Assembly (NCBI RefSeq): GCF_000717335.1
Contig: NZ_JNYZ01000024.1
Span: 1-64,000, forward strand
DNA: 64,000 nucleotides
Reading direction: 5' to 3'
Source of the DNA: Amycolatopsis jejuensis
GTDB lineage: Bacteria > Actinomycetota > Actinomycetes > Mycobacteriales > Pseudonocardiaceae
Shown: piece by piece, positions 1 through 8,258 of the stretch
How the letters are laid out: each line of letters starts with the position of its first letter
How positions within the stretch are numbered: the stretch's first letter is position 1
The notes under the pieces: model-generated
Told to the model about the DNA's origin: nothing
Seen by the model: the letters and a program-made list of their open reading frames with translations, nothing else
The model's database searches: none
Translations under genes and position numbers: made by a program

Positions 1-190
1 AGGCAGGTCGGTCGGGGCGGGTCGGGGCGGGTCGAGGCAGGTCGGATCGGGCAGGTCGAGTCGAGTCGGGCAGGTCGGGTCGGCCGGGCAGGTCGGGTCG
101 GATCGGCCGGGCGGGTCGGGCAGGTCGGGTCGGCCGGGCAGACCGGGTCATGCCGGGCTGGTCGAGTCGGGTCGGGCGGGTCGGGCAGTT
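1..190. repeat. Degenerate short tandem repeat (GGTCG-type)
   Basis: The stretch is built almost entirely from GGTCG/GGGCAGGTCGGG words repeated with small variations, and it continues past the left edge of the window. I see no credible gene in it; short reading frames here are only repeat translations. The part from 191 to 340 is non-repetitive, lies downstream of the DUF2461 gene, and shows nothing recognisable. The array may be simple-sequence expansion or part of the 3' untranslated region. Confidence 0.8.
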
Positions 191-340
191 ATGTCGGATT
201 CGGACAGTCGCCAGGCAGGAAGAACGCACCAGCCCGGCACCACACCCTCGATCGGCACCCCGGCCCAACGCGGCTCGGCACTGCCCGGACCCGACAGCCC
301 AACCCGGCCCCGCCCCCCTCGAATAAGACCCGGCCGCGAA

Positions 341-1006
341 TCACCGCCGAGGTTGGTCGCTCGGTCCGACATGGTCGCGGGCCCACTCGTTGAACTTCCG
401 GAGTTGCCGCCAGGACTTGCGGACCCGGTCCAGCGCCTCGCGTTCATGCAGGAAGTCACCCGGCTCCCACGCTCGGACCGCGTACACCGAGCGGTGCCGC
501 AGGAGGTCCAGGCGGGGGTGGTCTTCCGCGAAGCCTCTTGGGCGGGATTTCAGGCGGTCGCCCAGGATGGACCAGCCGTTGCGGCGCAGCGCGGCCAGGG
601 TTTTCTCCAGAACAGGGCCGTGCAGGTCGGTGTCGACTGCCGTGCGGAAGCGCGACAGCTGGTCCGACGCCAGGTGGAAGCAACCGCCGCCGACGCGGAG
701 GCCTTCGGGGCCTACCTCGACGTAGTACGCGCCTCCCCCGCGGCCGGCTTCGATCACCCCGCCGCAATGGGTCTTGTACGGCGTTTTGTCGTGGGCGAAC
801 CGGACGTCCCGGTACGGCCGGAACACCTTCGCCCCGCCGAAGCCTGCGCCGAACTCCGGTTCCAGCTCGGCCAGCAGCGCCTCCATCGGCGCTCGGACGT
901 GCTCCTTGTAGATCGCGACGTGGTCGTCCCAGTACGCCTTGGTGTTGTCCGCGAGCAGCCCGTCGTAGAACTCGACGGCATGCTCTCCGAATCCGCTGAA
1001 CTTCAC
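341..1006 (-). CDS. DUF2461 (TIGR02453) family protein
   Basis: About 221 residues from GTG at 1006, beginning MKFSGFGEHAVEFYDGLLAD, which matches the usual start of the DUF2461/TIGR02453 family (MKF.GF...FF..L..DN..W). Family landmarks are FRPYRDVRFAHDKTPYKTHCG (about residues 62-82) and YYVEVGPEGLRVGGGCFH. The family is cytoplasmic with no established biochemical function. Another in-frame GTG lies at 1015; neither start has a strong ribosome site, so the exact start is uncertain. A strong hairpin (1021-1051) separates it from the upstream chitinase gene, so it is probably not co-transcribed with chitinase except by read-through. Confidence 0.85.
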   Translation of the reverse strand: MKFSGFGEHAVEFYDGLLADNTKAYWDDHVAIYKEHVRAPMEALLAELEPEFGAGFGGAKVFRPYRDVRFAHDKTPYKTHCGGVIEAGRGGGAYYVEVGPEGLRVGGGCFHLASDQLSRFRTAVDTDLHGPVLEKTLAALRRNGWSILGDRLKSRPRGFAEDHPRLDLLRHRSVYAVRAWEPGDFLHEREALDRVRKSWRQLRKFNEWARDHVGPSDQPRR

Positions 1007-1020
1007 CCCCAGCACGATAA

Positions 1021-1051
1021 ACCGGGGCACCGACAAAACCGGTGCCCCGGT
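1021..1051 (-). terminator. Intrinsic terminator-like hairpin after chitinase
   Basis: A perfect 12-bp stem (1021-1032 ACCGGGGCACCG with 1040-1051) around a 7-nt loop (ACAAAAC) sits 5 nt after the chitinase stop codon on the minus strand. There is no U-tract, as is common in actinobacteria. Likely ends chitinase transcription before the DUF2461 gene. Confidence 0.8.
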
Positions 1052-1056
1052 CCTGC

Positions 1057-2277
<1,221 letters not shown>

Positions 2278-2346
2278 GTCCGGCTCCTTCGGGGAGATGA
2301 CCCTGGGTAATGAATCGGTAACGTGGGGACCAGCGCACCGTAAAAA

Positions 2347-2378
2347 GGACTGGACCAATCGGTCAATGGTTCAGACCA
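2347..2378 (-). promoter_or_regulatory. Paired operator-like repeats in chitinase promoter
   Basis: Read on the minus strand, TGGTCTGAACCA (2378-2367) and TGGTCCAGTCC (2357-2347) are two copies of one motif exactly 21 bp, two helical turns, apart, 70-100 bp before the chitinase ATG. They resemble the 12-bp direct repeats of Streptomyces chitinase promoters and DasR-type sites (TGGTCTAGACCA). The match is seen; the regulator is inferred. Confidence 0.6.
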
Positions 2379-2448
2379 AATATCGGACCTTCGTCGGTAT
2401 GCGCATTCCTTGACAGGCATATGCCGGGCGAGGCAGATTTCCGGGGTG

Positions 2449-2751
2449 ATGCAGACCTTCGACGTGCTGGCCGAGCCCCGCCGCCGGTCGATCCTCGACC
2501 TGCTGCTCCAGGGCGAGCGCTCGGTCGGCGAACTGGTGGCCGAGCTGCGGCTCAGCCAGCCCGCCGTGTCCAAACACCTGCGCGTGCTGCGCGAGGCCGG
2601 GCTGGTGACGGTACGCGTCGCCGCCCAGCGCCGCTGCTACCGGCTGCGCCCGGAACCGCTGGCGGAGGTGGACGCCTGGCTCGCGCCCTACCGGCAGTTC
2701 TGGTCCGGCCGGCTCGACGCGCTGGAACAACGCCTCGACCAAACCGAATGA
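2449..2751 (+). CDS. ArsR-family winged-helix regulator
   Basis: 100 residues, MQTFDVLAEPRRRSILDLLL at the start, then the recognition helix region SQPAVSKHLRVLREAGLVTV (about residues 35-54), the classic ArsR/SmtB arrangement of the subgroup that carries no metal-binding cysteines. No Cys or His cluster for metal is visible. It probably binds DNA as a dimer. It ends 28 nt before the ammonia-lyase homologue on the same strand and is likely its co-transcribed regulator. A longer frame begins at 2410 but only the ATG at 2449 gives the family N-terminus. Confidence 0.88.
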   Translation: MQTFDVLAEPRRRSILDLLLQGERSVGELVAELRLSQPAVSKHLRVLREAGLVTVRVAAQRRCYRLRPEPLAEVDAWLAPYRQFWSGRLDALEQRLDQTE

Positions 2752-2779
2752 ACCGAATGACCCGAATGAGGAGGACCAC

Positions 2780-4219
2780 GTGATCCGCGTGGACGGCCGG
2801 ACCCTGCGCTGCGCGGACGTCGTCACGGCAGCGCACACCGAAGGCCCGCTCGCAATCGACGTGTCGAAAGCCGCCCTGCGCGCCGCCGAGCACTCGTGGA
2901 AGCTCGCCGAGGAGCTGAGCACGCGACGAGTCGTGTACGGGCGCACTACCGGCGTCGGCGCGAACAAGGACGACACAGTGGGCGGCGGCGACAGCGCGGA
3001 ACACGGGCTGCGCCTGCTGCGAAGCCATGCCGGTGGAAGCGGTGACGTCCTACCGGCCGGGCACATCCGCGCGATGCTGTTGATCCGGCTGAACCAGCTG
3101 CTAGCCGGACGGTCCGGGATCAGCCCGGACCTGGTCGGCGCGCTCGCCGAAGCGGTACGCACTGGCGCGCTTCCGGTCGTACACCGGCTGGGCGCCATCG
3201 GTACCGGCGACCTGGCTCCGCTCGCCGAGACCGCCCTCGCGCTCGCCGGGGAACGCGCGTGGGCGGTCGGCTCCGTATCGCCGGTTCCGGTGCACACGGG
3301 CGACGCGCTCGCGTTCATGAGCAGCAACGCCGCGACGCTCGCCGAAGCGACTCTCGCAGCGATGACGCTGGACAAGCTCACGCGCGCGAGTCACGCCGTC
3401 GCCGCGCTCACGTACGTCGCTCTCGACGGCAACCCCGAGGCGTACGCAACGCCTGTGCACGAAGCGCGTCCGCACGCCGGACAGGTGGCGTGCGCGGCGG
3501 AGATGCGAAGGTTGCTCGGCATGCACGGGACACCGAAGCCCGGACGCCGTCTTCAGGATCCCTTCGGGCTGCGCGCTTTTCCTCAGGTACAAGGTCCGGC
3601 GTTGGACGCGATTCAGTACCTACGTGACGTACTGGCCGTAGAAATCAATGCCAGCACGGAAAATCCGATGATCTCCACTGAGCACCGCGACGCGTACCAC
3701 CACGCGCACTTCCACACCGCGTACGTGTCGACAGCGCTCGACCAAGCCCGCGCGACGGTCCACCAGGTCGCGGAGTTGTCCGTAGCCCGGCTCGGTGACC
3801 TCGTGGAACCCGAGTTCACCGGGTTACGGCCGTTCCTCGCGGTGGGTCCGCCGGGCAGTTCCGGCGTGATGATCCTGGAGTACGTGGCGCACGACGCGCT
3901 CACCGAACTGCGGCAAGCCGCGCTACCCGCGACGCTGGGCACCGCCGTCGTGTCACACGGGATCGAGGATCACGCAAGCTTCTCGACCCAGGCTGCGCGG
4001 GCGGCCACGGCGGCAGCTGCGGCGTACCGGCAAGTACTCGCGTGTGAGCTGGTCGCGGCCGTGCGGGCGTTGCGAATCCGCAAGGCGGAACTCGTGGACC
4101 TGCCGGTGCGCGCCGCGTTCACCGCGGCCAGCGACGTCCTCGACGACCGGCTCGACGACCGTCCGCTCACCGACGACATCGCCCGCGCAGCAGGGATTCT
4201 CGACCGCCTCGCCTCGTGA
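2780..4219 (+). CDS. Histidine ammonia-lyase family protein with altered MIO triad
   Basis: 479 residues, GTG start with GAGGAGGA seven nt upstream. The whole length aligns by motif to histidine/phenylalanine ammonia-lyases: Y53 in VVYGRTTGVG, S82-H83 in LLRSHAGG, R265 in QDPFGLRAFPQV, NASTENPM at 290-296, E396 in GIEDHAS. H83 and the E396 motif are the residues that mark histidine-type rather than phenylalanine-type lyases. The Ala-Ser-Gly triad that cyclises to the MIO electrophile is instead G141-T142-G143 (AIGTGDLAPLAE), and the catalytic tyrosine equivalent to Tyr280 of Pseudomonas HAL is F262. It may therefore be a slow, altered or non-lyase homologue. Preceded by an ArsR gene. Confidence 0.85.
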   Translation: MIRVDGRTLRCADVVTAAHTEGPLAIDVSKAALRAAEHSWKLAEELSTRRVVYGRTTGVGANKDDTVGGGDSAEHGLRLLRSHAGGSGDVLPAGHIRAMLLIRLNQLLAGRSGISPDLVGALAEAVRTGALPVVHRLGAIGTGDLAPLAETALALAGERAWAVGSVSPVPVHTGDALAFMSSNAATLAEATLAAMTLDKLTRASHAVAALTYVALDGNPEAYATPVHEARPHAGQVACAAEMRRLLGMHGTPKPGRRLQDPFGLRAFPQVQGPALDAIQYLRDVLAVEINASTENPMISTEHRDAYHHAHFHTAYVSTALDQARATVHQVAELSVARLGDLVEPEFTGLRPFLAVGPPGSSGVMILEYVAHDALTELRQAALPATLGTAVVSHGIEDHASFSTQAARAATAAAAAYRQVLACELVAAVRALRIRKAELVDLPVRAAFTAASDVLDDRLDDRPLTDDIARAAGILDRLAS

Positions 4220-4261
4220 GCGGCACCAGCGGCACCGGCAGCACCACCGCCACTCACGAGG
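4212..4261. terminator. Possible bidirectional terminator between convergent genes
   Basis: CCTCGTGAG (4212-4220, overlapping the lyase stop codon) is complementary to CTCACGAGG (4253-4261) across a 32-nt GC-rich spacer that can pair partly on itself. It lies in the 51-nt gap between the convergent lyase and phosphofructokinase genes. Stem short, loop long: a modest call. Confidence 0.4.
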
Positions 4262-4270
4262 CACGAGGCC

Positions 4271-5296
4271 TCAGCCGAAGAAGACTTCCGCTTCCTCGTA
4301 CCGCTCCAGCGGCACGGTCTTCAGCTCGGCGGTCGCCTCGGACAGCTTCACGCGGACGATGTCCGTGCCCTTGAGCGCGACCATCACGCCGAAGTCGCCG
4401 TCGGCCACCGCGTCCACCGCGTGCAGGCCGAAGCGCGTGGCGAGCACCCGGTCGTACGCCGTCGGCGTACCACCGCGCTGCACGTGCCCGAGCACGACCG
4501 CGCGCGACTCCTTGCCGGTGCGCGCGGAGATCTCGTCGGCCAGCCAGTTGCCGATGCCGCCGAGCCGCACGTGCCCGAACGCGTCCTTCTCGCCGGTGAG
4601 CAGCTTCTCCTCGCCGCCCTCGGGCAGCGCGCCCTCGGCCACGACGATGATCGGCGCGTACTCCTTCTCGAAGCGGCGCTCAACCCACTGCACGACCTGG
4701 TCGACCGAGAAGTGCCGCTCCGGCATCAGGATCACGCTCGCGCCACCGGCCAGACCGGAGTGCAGCGCGATCCAGCCCGCGTGCCGCCCCATGACCTCGA
4801 TGACCAGCGCGCGGTGGTGCGATTCGGCGGTGGTGTGCAGCCGGTCGATCGCTTCGGTGGCAATGGAGACCGCGGTGTCGAAGCCGAAGGTGTAGTCGGT
4901 GGCGTTGAGGTCGTTGTCGATCGTCTTGGGTACGCCGACCACGCCGATGCCGTCGTCGGTGAGCCGCTTCGCCACGCCGAGGGTGTCCTCGCCGCCGATG
5001 GCGATCAGCGCGTCCACGCCCTGGTCTTCCAGCACGGTGCGGATCTTCTCGACGCCGCCGTCGACCTGGTACGGGTTCGTCCGCGACGAGCGCAGGATGG
5101 TGCCACCGCGGGTGAGGATGTCCTCGACGTCGGCGAGCCCGAGCGGCTTGCTCTCGCCGGTGATCGGACCCTGCCACCCGTTCCGGAAGCCGGTGAACTC
5201 CCAGCCGTGCACCTCGATGCCCTTGCGGACCACCGCGCGGATGACCGCGTTCAGGCCGGGGCAGTCACCGCCACCGGTCAGCACACCGACACGCAT
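4271..5296 (-). CDS. pfp: 6-phosphofructokinase, pyrophosphate-dependent type
   Basis: 341 residues, ATG with GGAGG upstream. Phosphorylates fructose 6-phosphate in glycolysis. N-terminal VLTGGGDCPGLNAVIR binds the phosphoryl donor, PKTIDNDL (123-130) holds the catalytic base D127, and MGRHAGWIAL follows. The donor-selecting residues, in E. coli numbering by coincidence the same, are D104 (in GGEDT, 101-105) and K124. Gly at 104 marks ATP enzymes; Asp104 plus Lys124 marks PPi enzymes, as described for Amycolatopsis methanolica. I therefore expect use of pyrophosphate and a reversible reaction. Monocistronic, with a possible -10 TACGCT about 50 nt upstream on its strand. Assignment to PFK is secure, PPi specificity is inferred from the two residues. 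Confidence 0.92.
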   Translation of the reverse strand: MRVGVLTGGGDCPGLNAVIRAVVRKGIEVHGWEFTGFRNGWQGPITGESKPLGLADVEDILTRGGTILRSSRTNPYQVDGGVEKIRTVLEDQGVDALIAIGGEDTLGVAKRLTDDGIGVVGVPKTIDNDLNATDYTFGFDTAVSIATEAIDRLHTTAESHHRALVIEVMGRHAGWIALHSGLAGGASVILMPERHFSVDQVVQWVERRFEKEYAPIIVVAEGALPEGGEEKLLTGEKDAFGHVRLGGIGNWLADEISARTGKESRAVVLGHVQRGGTPTAYDRVLATRFGLHAVDAVADGDFGVMVALKGTDIVRVKLSEATAELKTVPLERYEEAEVFFG

Positions 5297-5439
5297 CTGT
5301 TTCCTCCGTCTTCGTCACAGGGAGAGTGCAGTCACAGTTCCACCGCCAAGCGTAGCGGTTTTCATCTGGATCGGTGCAGGGCGGACCACCTGCCGAATCG
5401 GTCCGGACCGCGGCGCGACGGGGCGGCGGCGGGCTGTGT

Positions 5440-5445
5440 TACGGT
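5440..5445 (+). promoter_or_regulatory. -10 element for leaderless aromatic leader mRNA
   Basis: TACGGT ends six nt before the GTG of the leader peptide, the spacing expected if transcription starts at or next to that GTG, giving a leaderless message. No clear -35 is seen. Confidence 0.5.
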
Positions 5446-5451
5446 GGCCGC

Positions 5452-5517
5452 GTGCAGCGCTATTTCTGGTTTACGAAGCCGGCCCCGGGTGGGCACGGCC
5501 GCGTGAACCTGCGCTGA
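5452..5517 (+). CDS. Aromatic amino acid leader peptide of DAHP synthase
   Basis: A 21-codon open frame, GTG to TGA, starting MQRYFWFTKPAPGG. Codons 4-7 are Tyr-Phe-Trp-Phe (5461-5472), one run covering all three end products of the aromatic pathway. It lies 79 nt upstream of a DAHP synthase and directly before a terminator hairpin (5525-5550). Scarcity of charged aromatic tRNAs should stall a ribosome here. No Shine-Dalgarno is visible; the -10 spacing suggests leaderless translation. The peptide itself has no expected function. Too short to be found by length, but the codon content and position make it convincing. Confidence 0.75.
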   Translation: MQRYFWFTKPAPGGHGRVNLR

Positions 5518-5533
5518 CCTCCACCCGAGCCGG
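5479..5533 (+). promoter_or_regulatory. Putative antiterminator pairing in the DAHP synthase leader
   Basis: CCGGCCCCGGGT (5479-5490), just downstream of the Tyr-Phe-Trp-Phe codons, can pair with ACCCGAGCCGG (5523-5533): two 5-bp helices, CCGGC/GCCGG and CGGGT/ACCCG, around a small internal loop. The second segment is also the 5' arm of the terminator, so the two structures exclude each other. A ribosome stalled on 5461-5472 leaves 5479 onward free and would favour this pairing and read-through. Confidence 0.55.
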
Positions 5534-5550
5534 ATTTCGAACCGGCTCGG
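5525..5550 (+). terminator. Attenuator terminator hairpin before DAHP synthase
   Basis: Perfect 9-bp stem, CCGAGCCGG (5525-5533) with CCGGCTCGG (5542-5550), 8-nt loop ATTTCGAA. It starts 7 nt after the leader-peptide stop codon and precedes the DAHP synthase ribosome site (AGGAAGGA, 5578-5585). No U-tract follows. Confidence 0.65.
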
Positions 5551-5595
5551 CGCTTCCTCCGCGGGTCGGTGTCCACCAGGAAGGACCACCCGCTC

Positions 5596-6696
5596 ATGAA
5601 CACCCCGCTCGTCGTTGCCCCAGCAGCACCTGCCGACGCGAGTTCGCTCGACCATCGCCGCACCACGTCGGTCAGCCCGCTCATCTCCCCCGCCCTGCTC
5701 CGCGAAGACCATCCGGTGGACGCCGCCGTCGCCAAGGTGGTCCAGACCGGTCGCGCAGAAACCGTCGACATCCTCGACGGCCGTGACGACCGGCTCGCCG
5801 TGATCGTCGGGCCGTGCTCGGTGCACGATCCTGCCGCGGCCCTCGACTACGCACAGCAGCTCGCGGCCAAAGCCGAGGAACTGCGCGAGGATCTGCACAT
5901 CGTGATGCGGGTGTACTTCGAGAAGCCGCGCACCACACTGGGGTGGAAGGGCCTGATCAACGACCCCGATCTGGACGGCACCTTCGCGGTCAACAAGGGC
6001 CTGCGGATGGCGCGGAAGCTGCTGCTGGACGTGTCCGCGCTCGGGCTGCCGGTGGGGTGCGAATTCCTCGACCCGATCACGCCGCAGTTCATCGCGGACA
6101 TCGTGACCTGGGGTTCGATCGGGGCGCGTACCGCGGCAAGCCAGGTACACCGGCAGCTGTGCAGTGCGCTGTCGATGCCGGTGGGGATCAAGAACTCCAC
6201 TGAGGGGGACGTCCAGGTCGCGGTGGACGCGACCCGCGCGGCGGCGGCGTCGCACGTGTTCCCGGGGATCAATGTCGACGGGCTGGCTGCCTTGGTGACG
6301 ACCTCGGGAAACCCGGATTGTCACGTGATCTTGCGCGGGAGTTCATCGGGGCCTAACCATGACCCGGCTTCGGTGACGGAAACCCTGGGACGGCTGGCGA
6401 AGGCCGGGTTGCCCGAGCGGCTGGTGGTGGACGCGAGCCACGGCAACAGCGGCAAGGACCACGTCCGGCAGGGCGAAGTGGTGCGAGAACTGGCCACCCG
6501 GATCGCCGCCGGAGAACGCGGAATCGCCGGGCTGATGCTGGAGAGCAACCTGGTCGCCGGCCGGCAGGAGCTCGTGCTCGGACGGGCGGAGGAGCTCACT
6601 TACGGGCAGTCGATCACCGACGCGTGCCTGGACTGGGACACCACCGGCGACCTGCTGGACACCCTGGCCGCCGCCGTCCGCACCCGCCGCGGCTGA
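5596..6696 (+). CDS. Type I 3-deoxy-7-phosphoheptulonate (DAHP) synthase
   Basis: 366 residues. Condenses phosphoenolpyruvate with erythrose 4-phosphate, first step of the shikimate pathway. Family motifs in order: VIVGPCSVHDP, MRVYFEKPRTTLGWKGLIND, CEFLDPITPQ, WGSIGARTAASQVHRQ, GIKNSTEGD, DASHGNSGKD, GLMLESNL. These are type I (AroF/G/H-like), not the plant-like type II enzyme that many actinobacteria use. Start chosen at ATG 5596 (MNTPLVV) with AGGAAGGA ten nt upstream; an in-frame GTG at 5569 would add nine residues. Expression is probably controlled by the leader peptide and attenuator at 5452-5550. Confidence 0.93.
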   Translation: MNTPLVVAPAAPADASSLDHRRTTSVSPLISPALLREDHPVDAAVAKVVQTGRAETVDILDGRDDRLAVIVGPCSVHDPAAALDYAQQLAAKAEELREDLHIVMRVYFEKPRTTLGWKGLINDPDLDGTFAVNKGLRMARKLLLDVSALGLPVGCEFLDPITPQFIADIVTWGSIGARTAASQVHRQLCSALSMPVGIKNSTEGDVQVAVDATRAAAASHVFPGINVDGLAALVTTSGNPDCHVILRGSSSGPNHDPASVTETLGRLAKAGLPERLVVDASHGNSGKDHVRQGEVVRELATRIAAGERGIAGLMLESNLVAGRQELVLGRAEELTYGQSITDACLDWDTTGDLLDTLAAAVRTRRG

Positions 6697-6702
6697 TCCG
6701 GC

Positions 6703-6761
6703 AAGTCCGTGAAGGGAACCATCAGGGAATCAGATTCCGTGATGGTTCCCTTCACGGACTT
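6703..6761. terminator. Long palindromic element, copy 1 (convergent gap)
   Basis: A 28-bp stem with a single mismatch and a 3-nt loop (CAG, 6731-6733); arms begin AAGTCCGTGAAGGGAACC at 6703. It fills the gap between the convergent DAHP synthase and exoribonuclease genes. Related elements occur at 18245-18291 and 22916-22962, also in convergent gaps. Likely a bidirectional terminator and a member of a dispersed repeat family. Confidence 0.85.
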
Positions 6762-6772
6762 CCCCCAGGGCC

Positions 6773-7261
6773 TCAGCGGCGGCGGAAGGCGGACTCGATC
6801 ACGTCCCAGCGCTGGCGGTTGTGGCGGGCGTCGGCGAGGGCGTCGTGCTGGTCGGTGGGGGCGGCGGGGAGTTTCGGTTTTCCAGCGTCTTCCCAGCGTT
6901 GGCGCAGGTCCCGGGTGAAGCGGGGCAGCTGGCGGGGCAGGGCGGGCATCGGGCCCCACAGCTGGGCCAGCGCGACGTGGTCGTACGCCGCGAACCAGGC
7001 CCACAGCTCGATGCCACCCGGCGGCTTGCCGAAGAACTCCAGCAGGCCGGCCCGGATCTGCTCGCGGCTTCGCCACGCCGGGTCCGCCGGGGACGGCAGC
7101 TTCGGCAGCACGTTGTCGCGCACCCACGCGCCTGCGCGGGCCGGGTCGAAATCGGTGGACACGGCGTAGAACTCGCGGCCGCGTTCGTCAACGACACCGA
7201 TCGACACCAGGTCGATCGTCACGCCGTCCTCGATGAATTCGGTGTCGTAGAAAAAACGCAC
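6773..7261 (-). CDS. DEDDh 3'-5' exoribonuclease (polyadenylate-specific, Rv2179c type)
   Basis: 162 residues, GTG start, beginning MRFFYDTEFIEDGVTIDLVS. DEDDh metal ligands can be placed as D6 and E8, D94 (AAYDHVAL), H139 and D144 (HDALADARHNR). This is the compact single-domain family annotated as polyadenylate-specific 3'-exoribonuclease AS, represented by Mycobacterium tuberculosis Rv2179c; it degrades RNA from the 3' end using two metal ions. Cytoplasmic. It lies 20 nt after plsC on the same strand and is probably co-transcribed with it. Confidence 0.88.
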   Translation of the reverse strand: MRFFYDTEFIEDGVTIDLVSIGVVDERGREFYAVSTDFDPARAGAWVRDNVLPKLPSPADPAWRSREQIRAGLLEFFGKPPGGIELWAWFAAYDHVALAQLWGPMPALPRQLPRFTRDLRQRWEDAGKPKLPAAPTDQHDALADARHNRQRWDVIESAFRRR

Positions 7262-7281
7262 CGGTGAACTGTAGACAGGCC

Positions 7282-8043
7282 TCAGCCTGCCTTGGTCTCC
7301 GGCACCCGGTCCGCGGCGCGGCCGGACGGCTGCTCGGGCACCCTGGGCTTCACCCCGGCGGCTTCCGCAGCCAGCAGTTCCTTCGCCTTCGCCGCGTAGA
7401 TGTCCACGTATTCCTGGCCGGACAGCTCCATCAGCGCGTACATGATCTCGTCGGTGATCGAGCGTTCGATGAACCGGTCACCGGCAAGGCCGTCGTAGCG
7501 GGAGAAGTCGAGCGGCTTGCCGAAGCGCACCTCGAGCCGGCGCGGCCACCACATCTTCGAGCCGATCGGGTTGACCTTGTCCGTGCCGATCATCGCGACC
7601 GGGACCACCACGCCGTGCGATTCGAGCGCGATCCGCGCGACGCCGGTCTTGCCCTTGTACAGCCGCCCGTCCGGCGAGCGCGTGCCCTCGGGATAGATCC
7701 CCAGCAGGTGGCCGTCCTCGACCAGCCGGATGGCCGTGTCGAGCGCGGCCTGCGCGGCGTTGCCGCCGGACCGGTCGATCGGGAACTGGCCGACCCCGGT
7801 GAAGAACCACTTCTTGAGCAGGCCCTTGAACCCGGGTTCGGTGAAGTACTCCGACTTCGCCGGGAAGGTGACCTTGCGCTTGACCCGCAGCGGCATGAAG
7901 AACGAGTCCGCGACCGCGAGGTGGTTGCCCGCGAGGATGGCACCCCCCGTCTCGGGGATGTTCTCGGCGCCCACGACCTTGGTGGGCCACAGCGTCTTGA
8001 GCAGCGGTCCGATGACGACCCACTTCATCAGCCAGTACAGCAC
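7282..8043 (-). CDS. plsC: 1-acyl-sn-glycerol-3-phosphate acyltransferase (PlsC family)
   Basis: 253 residues. Acyltransferase signature NHLAVAD with the HX4D pair H41/D46, followed by YPEGTRSPDG (117-126, E119 in the phosphate-binding motif). Transfers an acyl chain to lysophosphatidic acid or a similar acceptor in phospholipid synthesis at the inner membrane face; a hydrophobic N-terminus (LYWLMKWVVIGPLL) could anchor it. The tail after residue 225 is Ala/Pro-rich and probably disordered. GTG at 8043 is used; ATG at 8028 is an alternative. Divergent from the esterase gene at 8259, with a 215-nt intergenic stretch in which I see no clear sites. Confidence 0.88.
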   Translation of the reverse strand: MLYWLMKWVVIGPLLKTLWPTKVVGAENIPETGGAILAGNHLAVADSFFMPLRVKRKVTFPAKSEYFTEPGFKGLLKKWFFTGVGQFPIDRSGGNAAQAALDTAIRLVEDGHLLGIYPEGTRSPDGRLYKGKTGVARIALESHGVVVPVAMIGTDKVNPIGSKMWWPRRLEVRFGKPLDFSRYDGLAGDRFIERSITDEIMYALMELSGQEYVDIYAAKAKELLAAEAAGVKPRVPEQPSGRAADRVPETKAG

Positions 8044-8258
8044 CGGGTTCCAGTCCTTCCTGCCCGCGCGGGCCCCGGCAGGTCAGCCTACGGAACAGGG
8101 GGTCACCCGCACAACGCGAGCAGTGGCGGTCACCGCGTGGCAGCGACCGATCTCACAGCGGAACCGGACTGCCACGGCGGCCAAGAGGGGGCCCCACAAC
8201 CCGGCGTCGGCGTGAGAGCATGGACGGACTCCACCGCTTCGATCGGAAGGCGTTCGTG

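Noticed and set aside
6709..6761. Small conserved peptide gene (MKGTxxESDSxxVPFTD) in the palindromes
   Set aside because: The similar peptides in all three copies follow from the shared palindrome; reading on both strands gives the same peptide and there are no ribosome sites.
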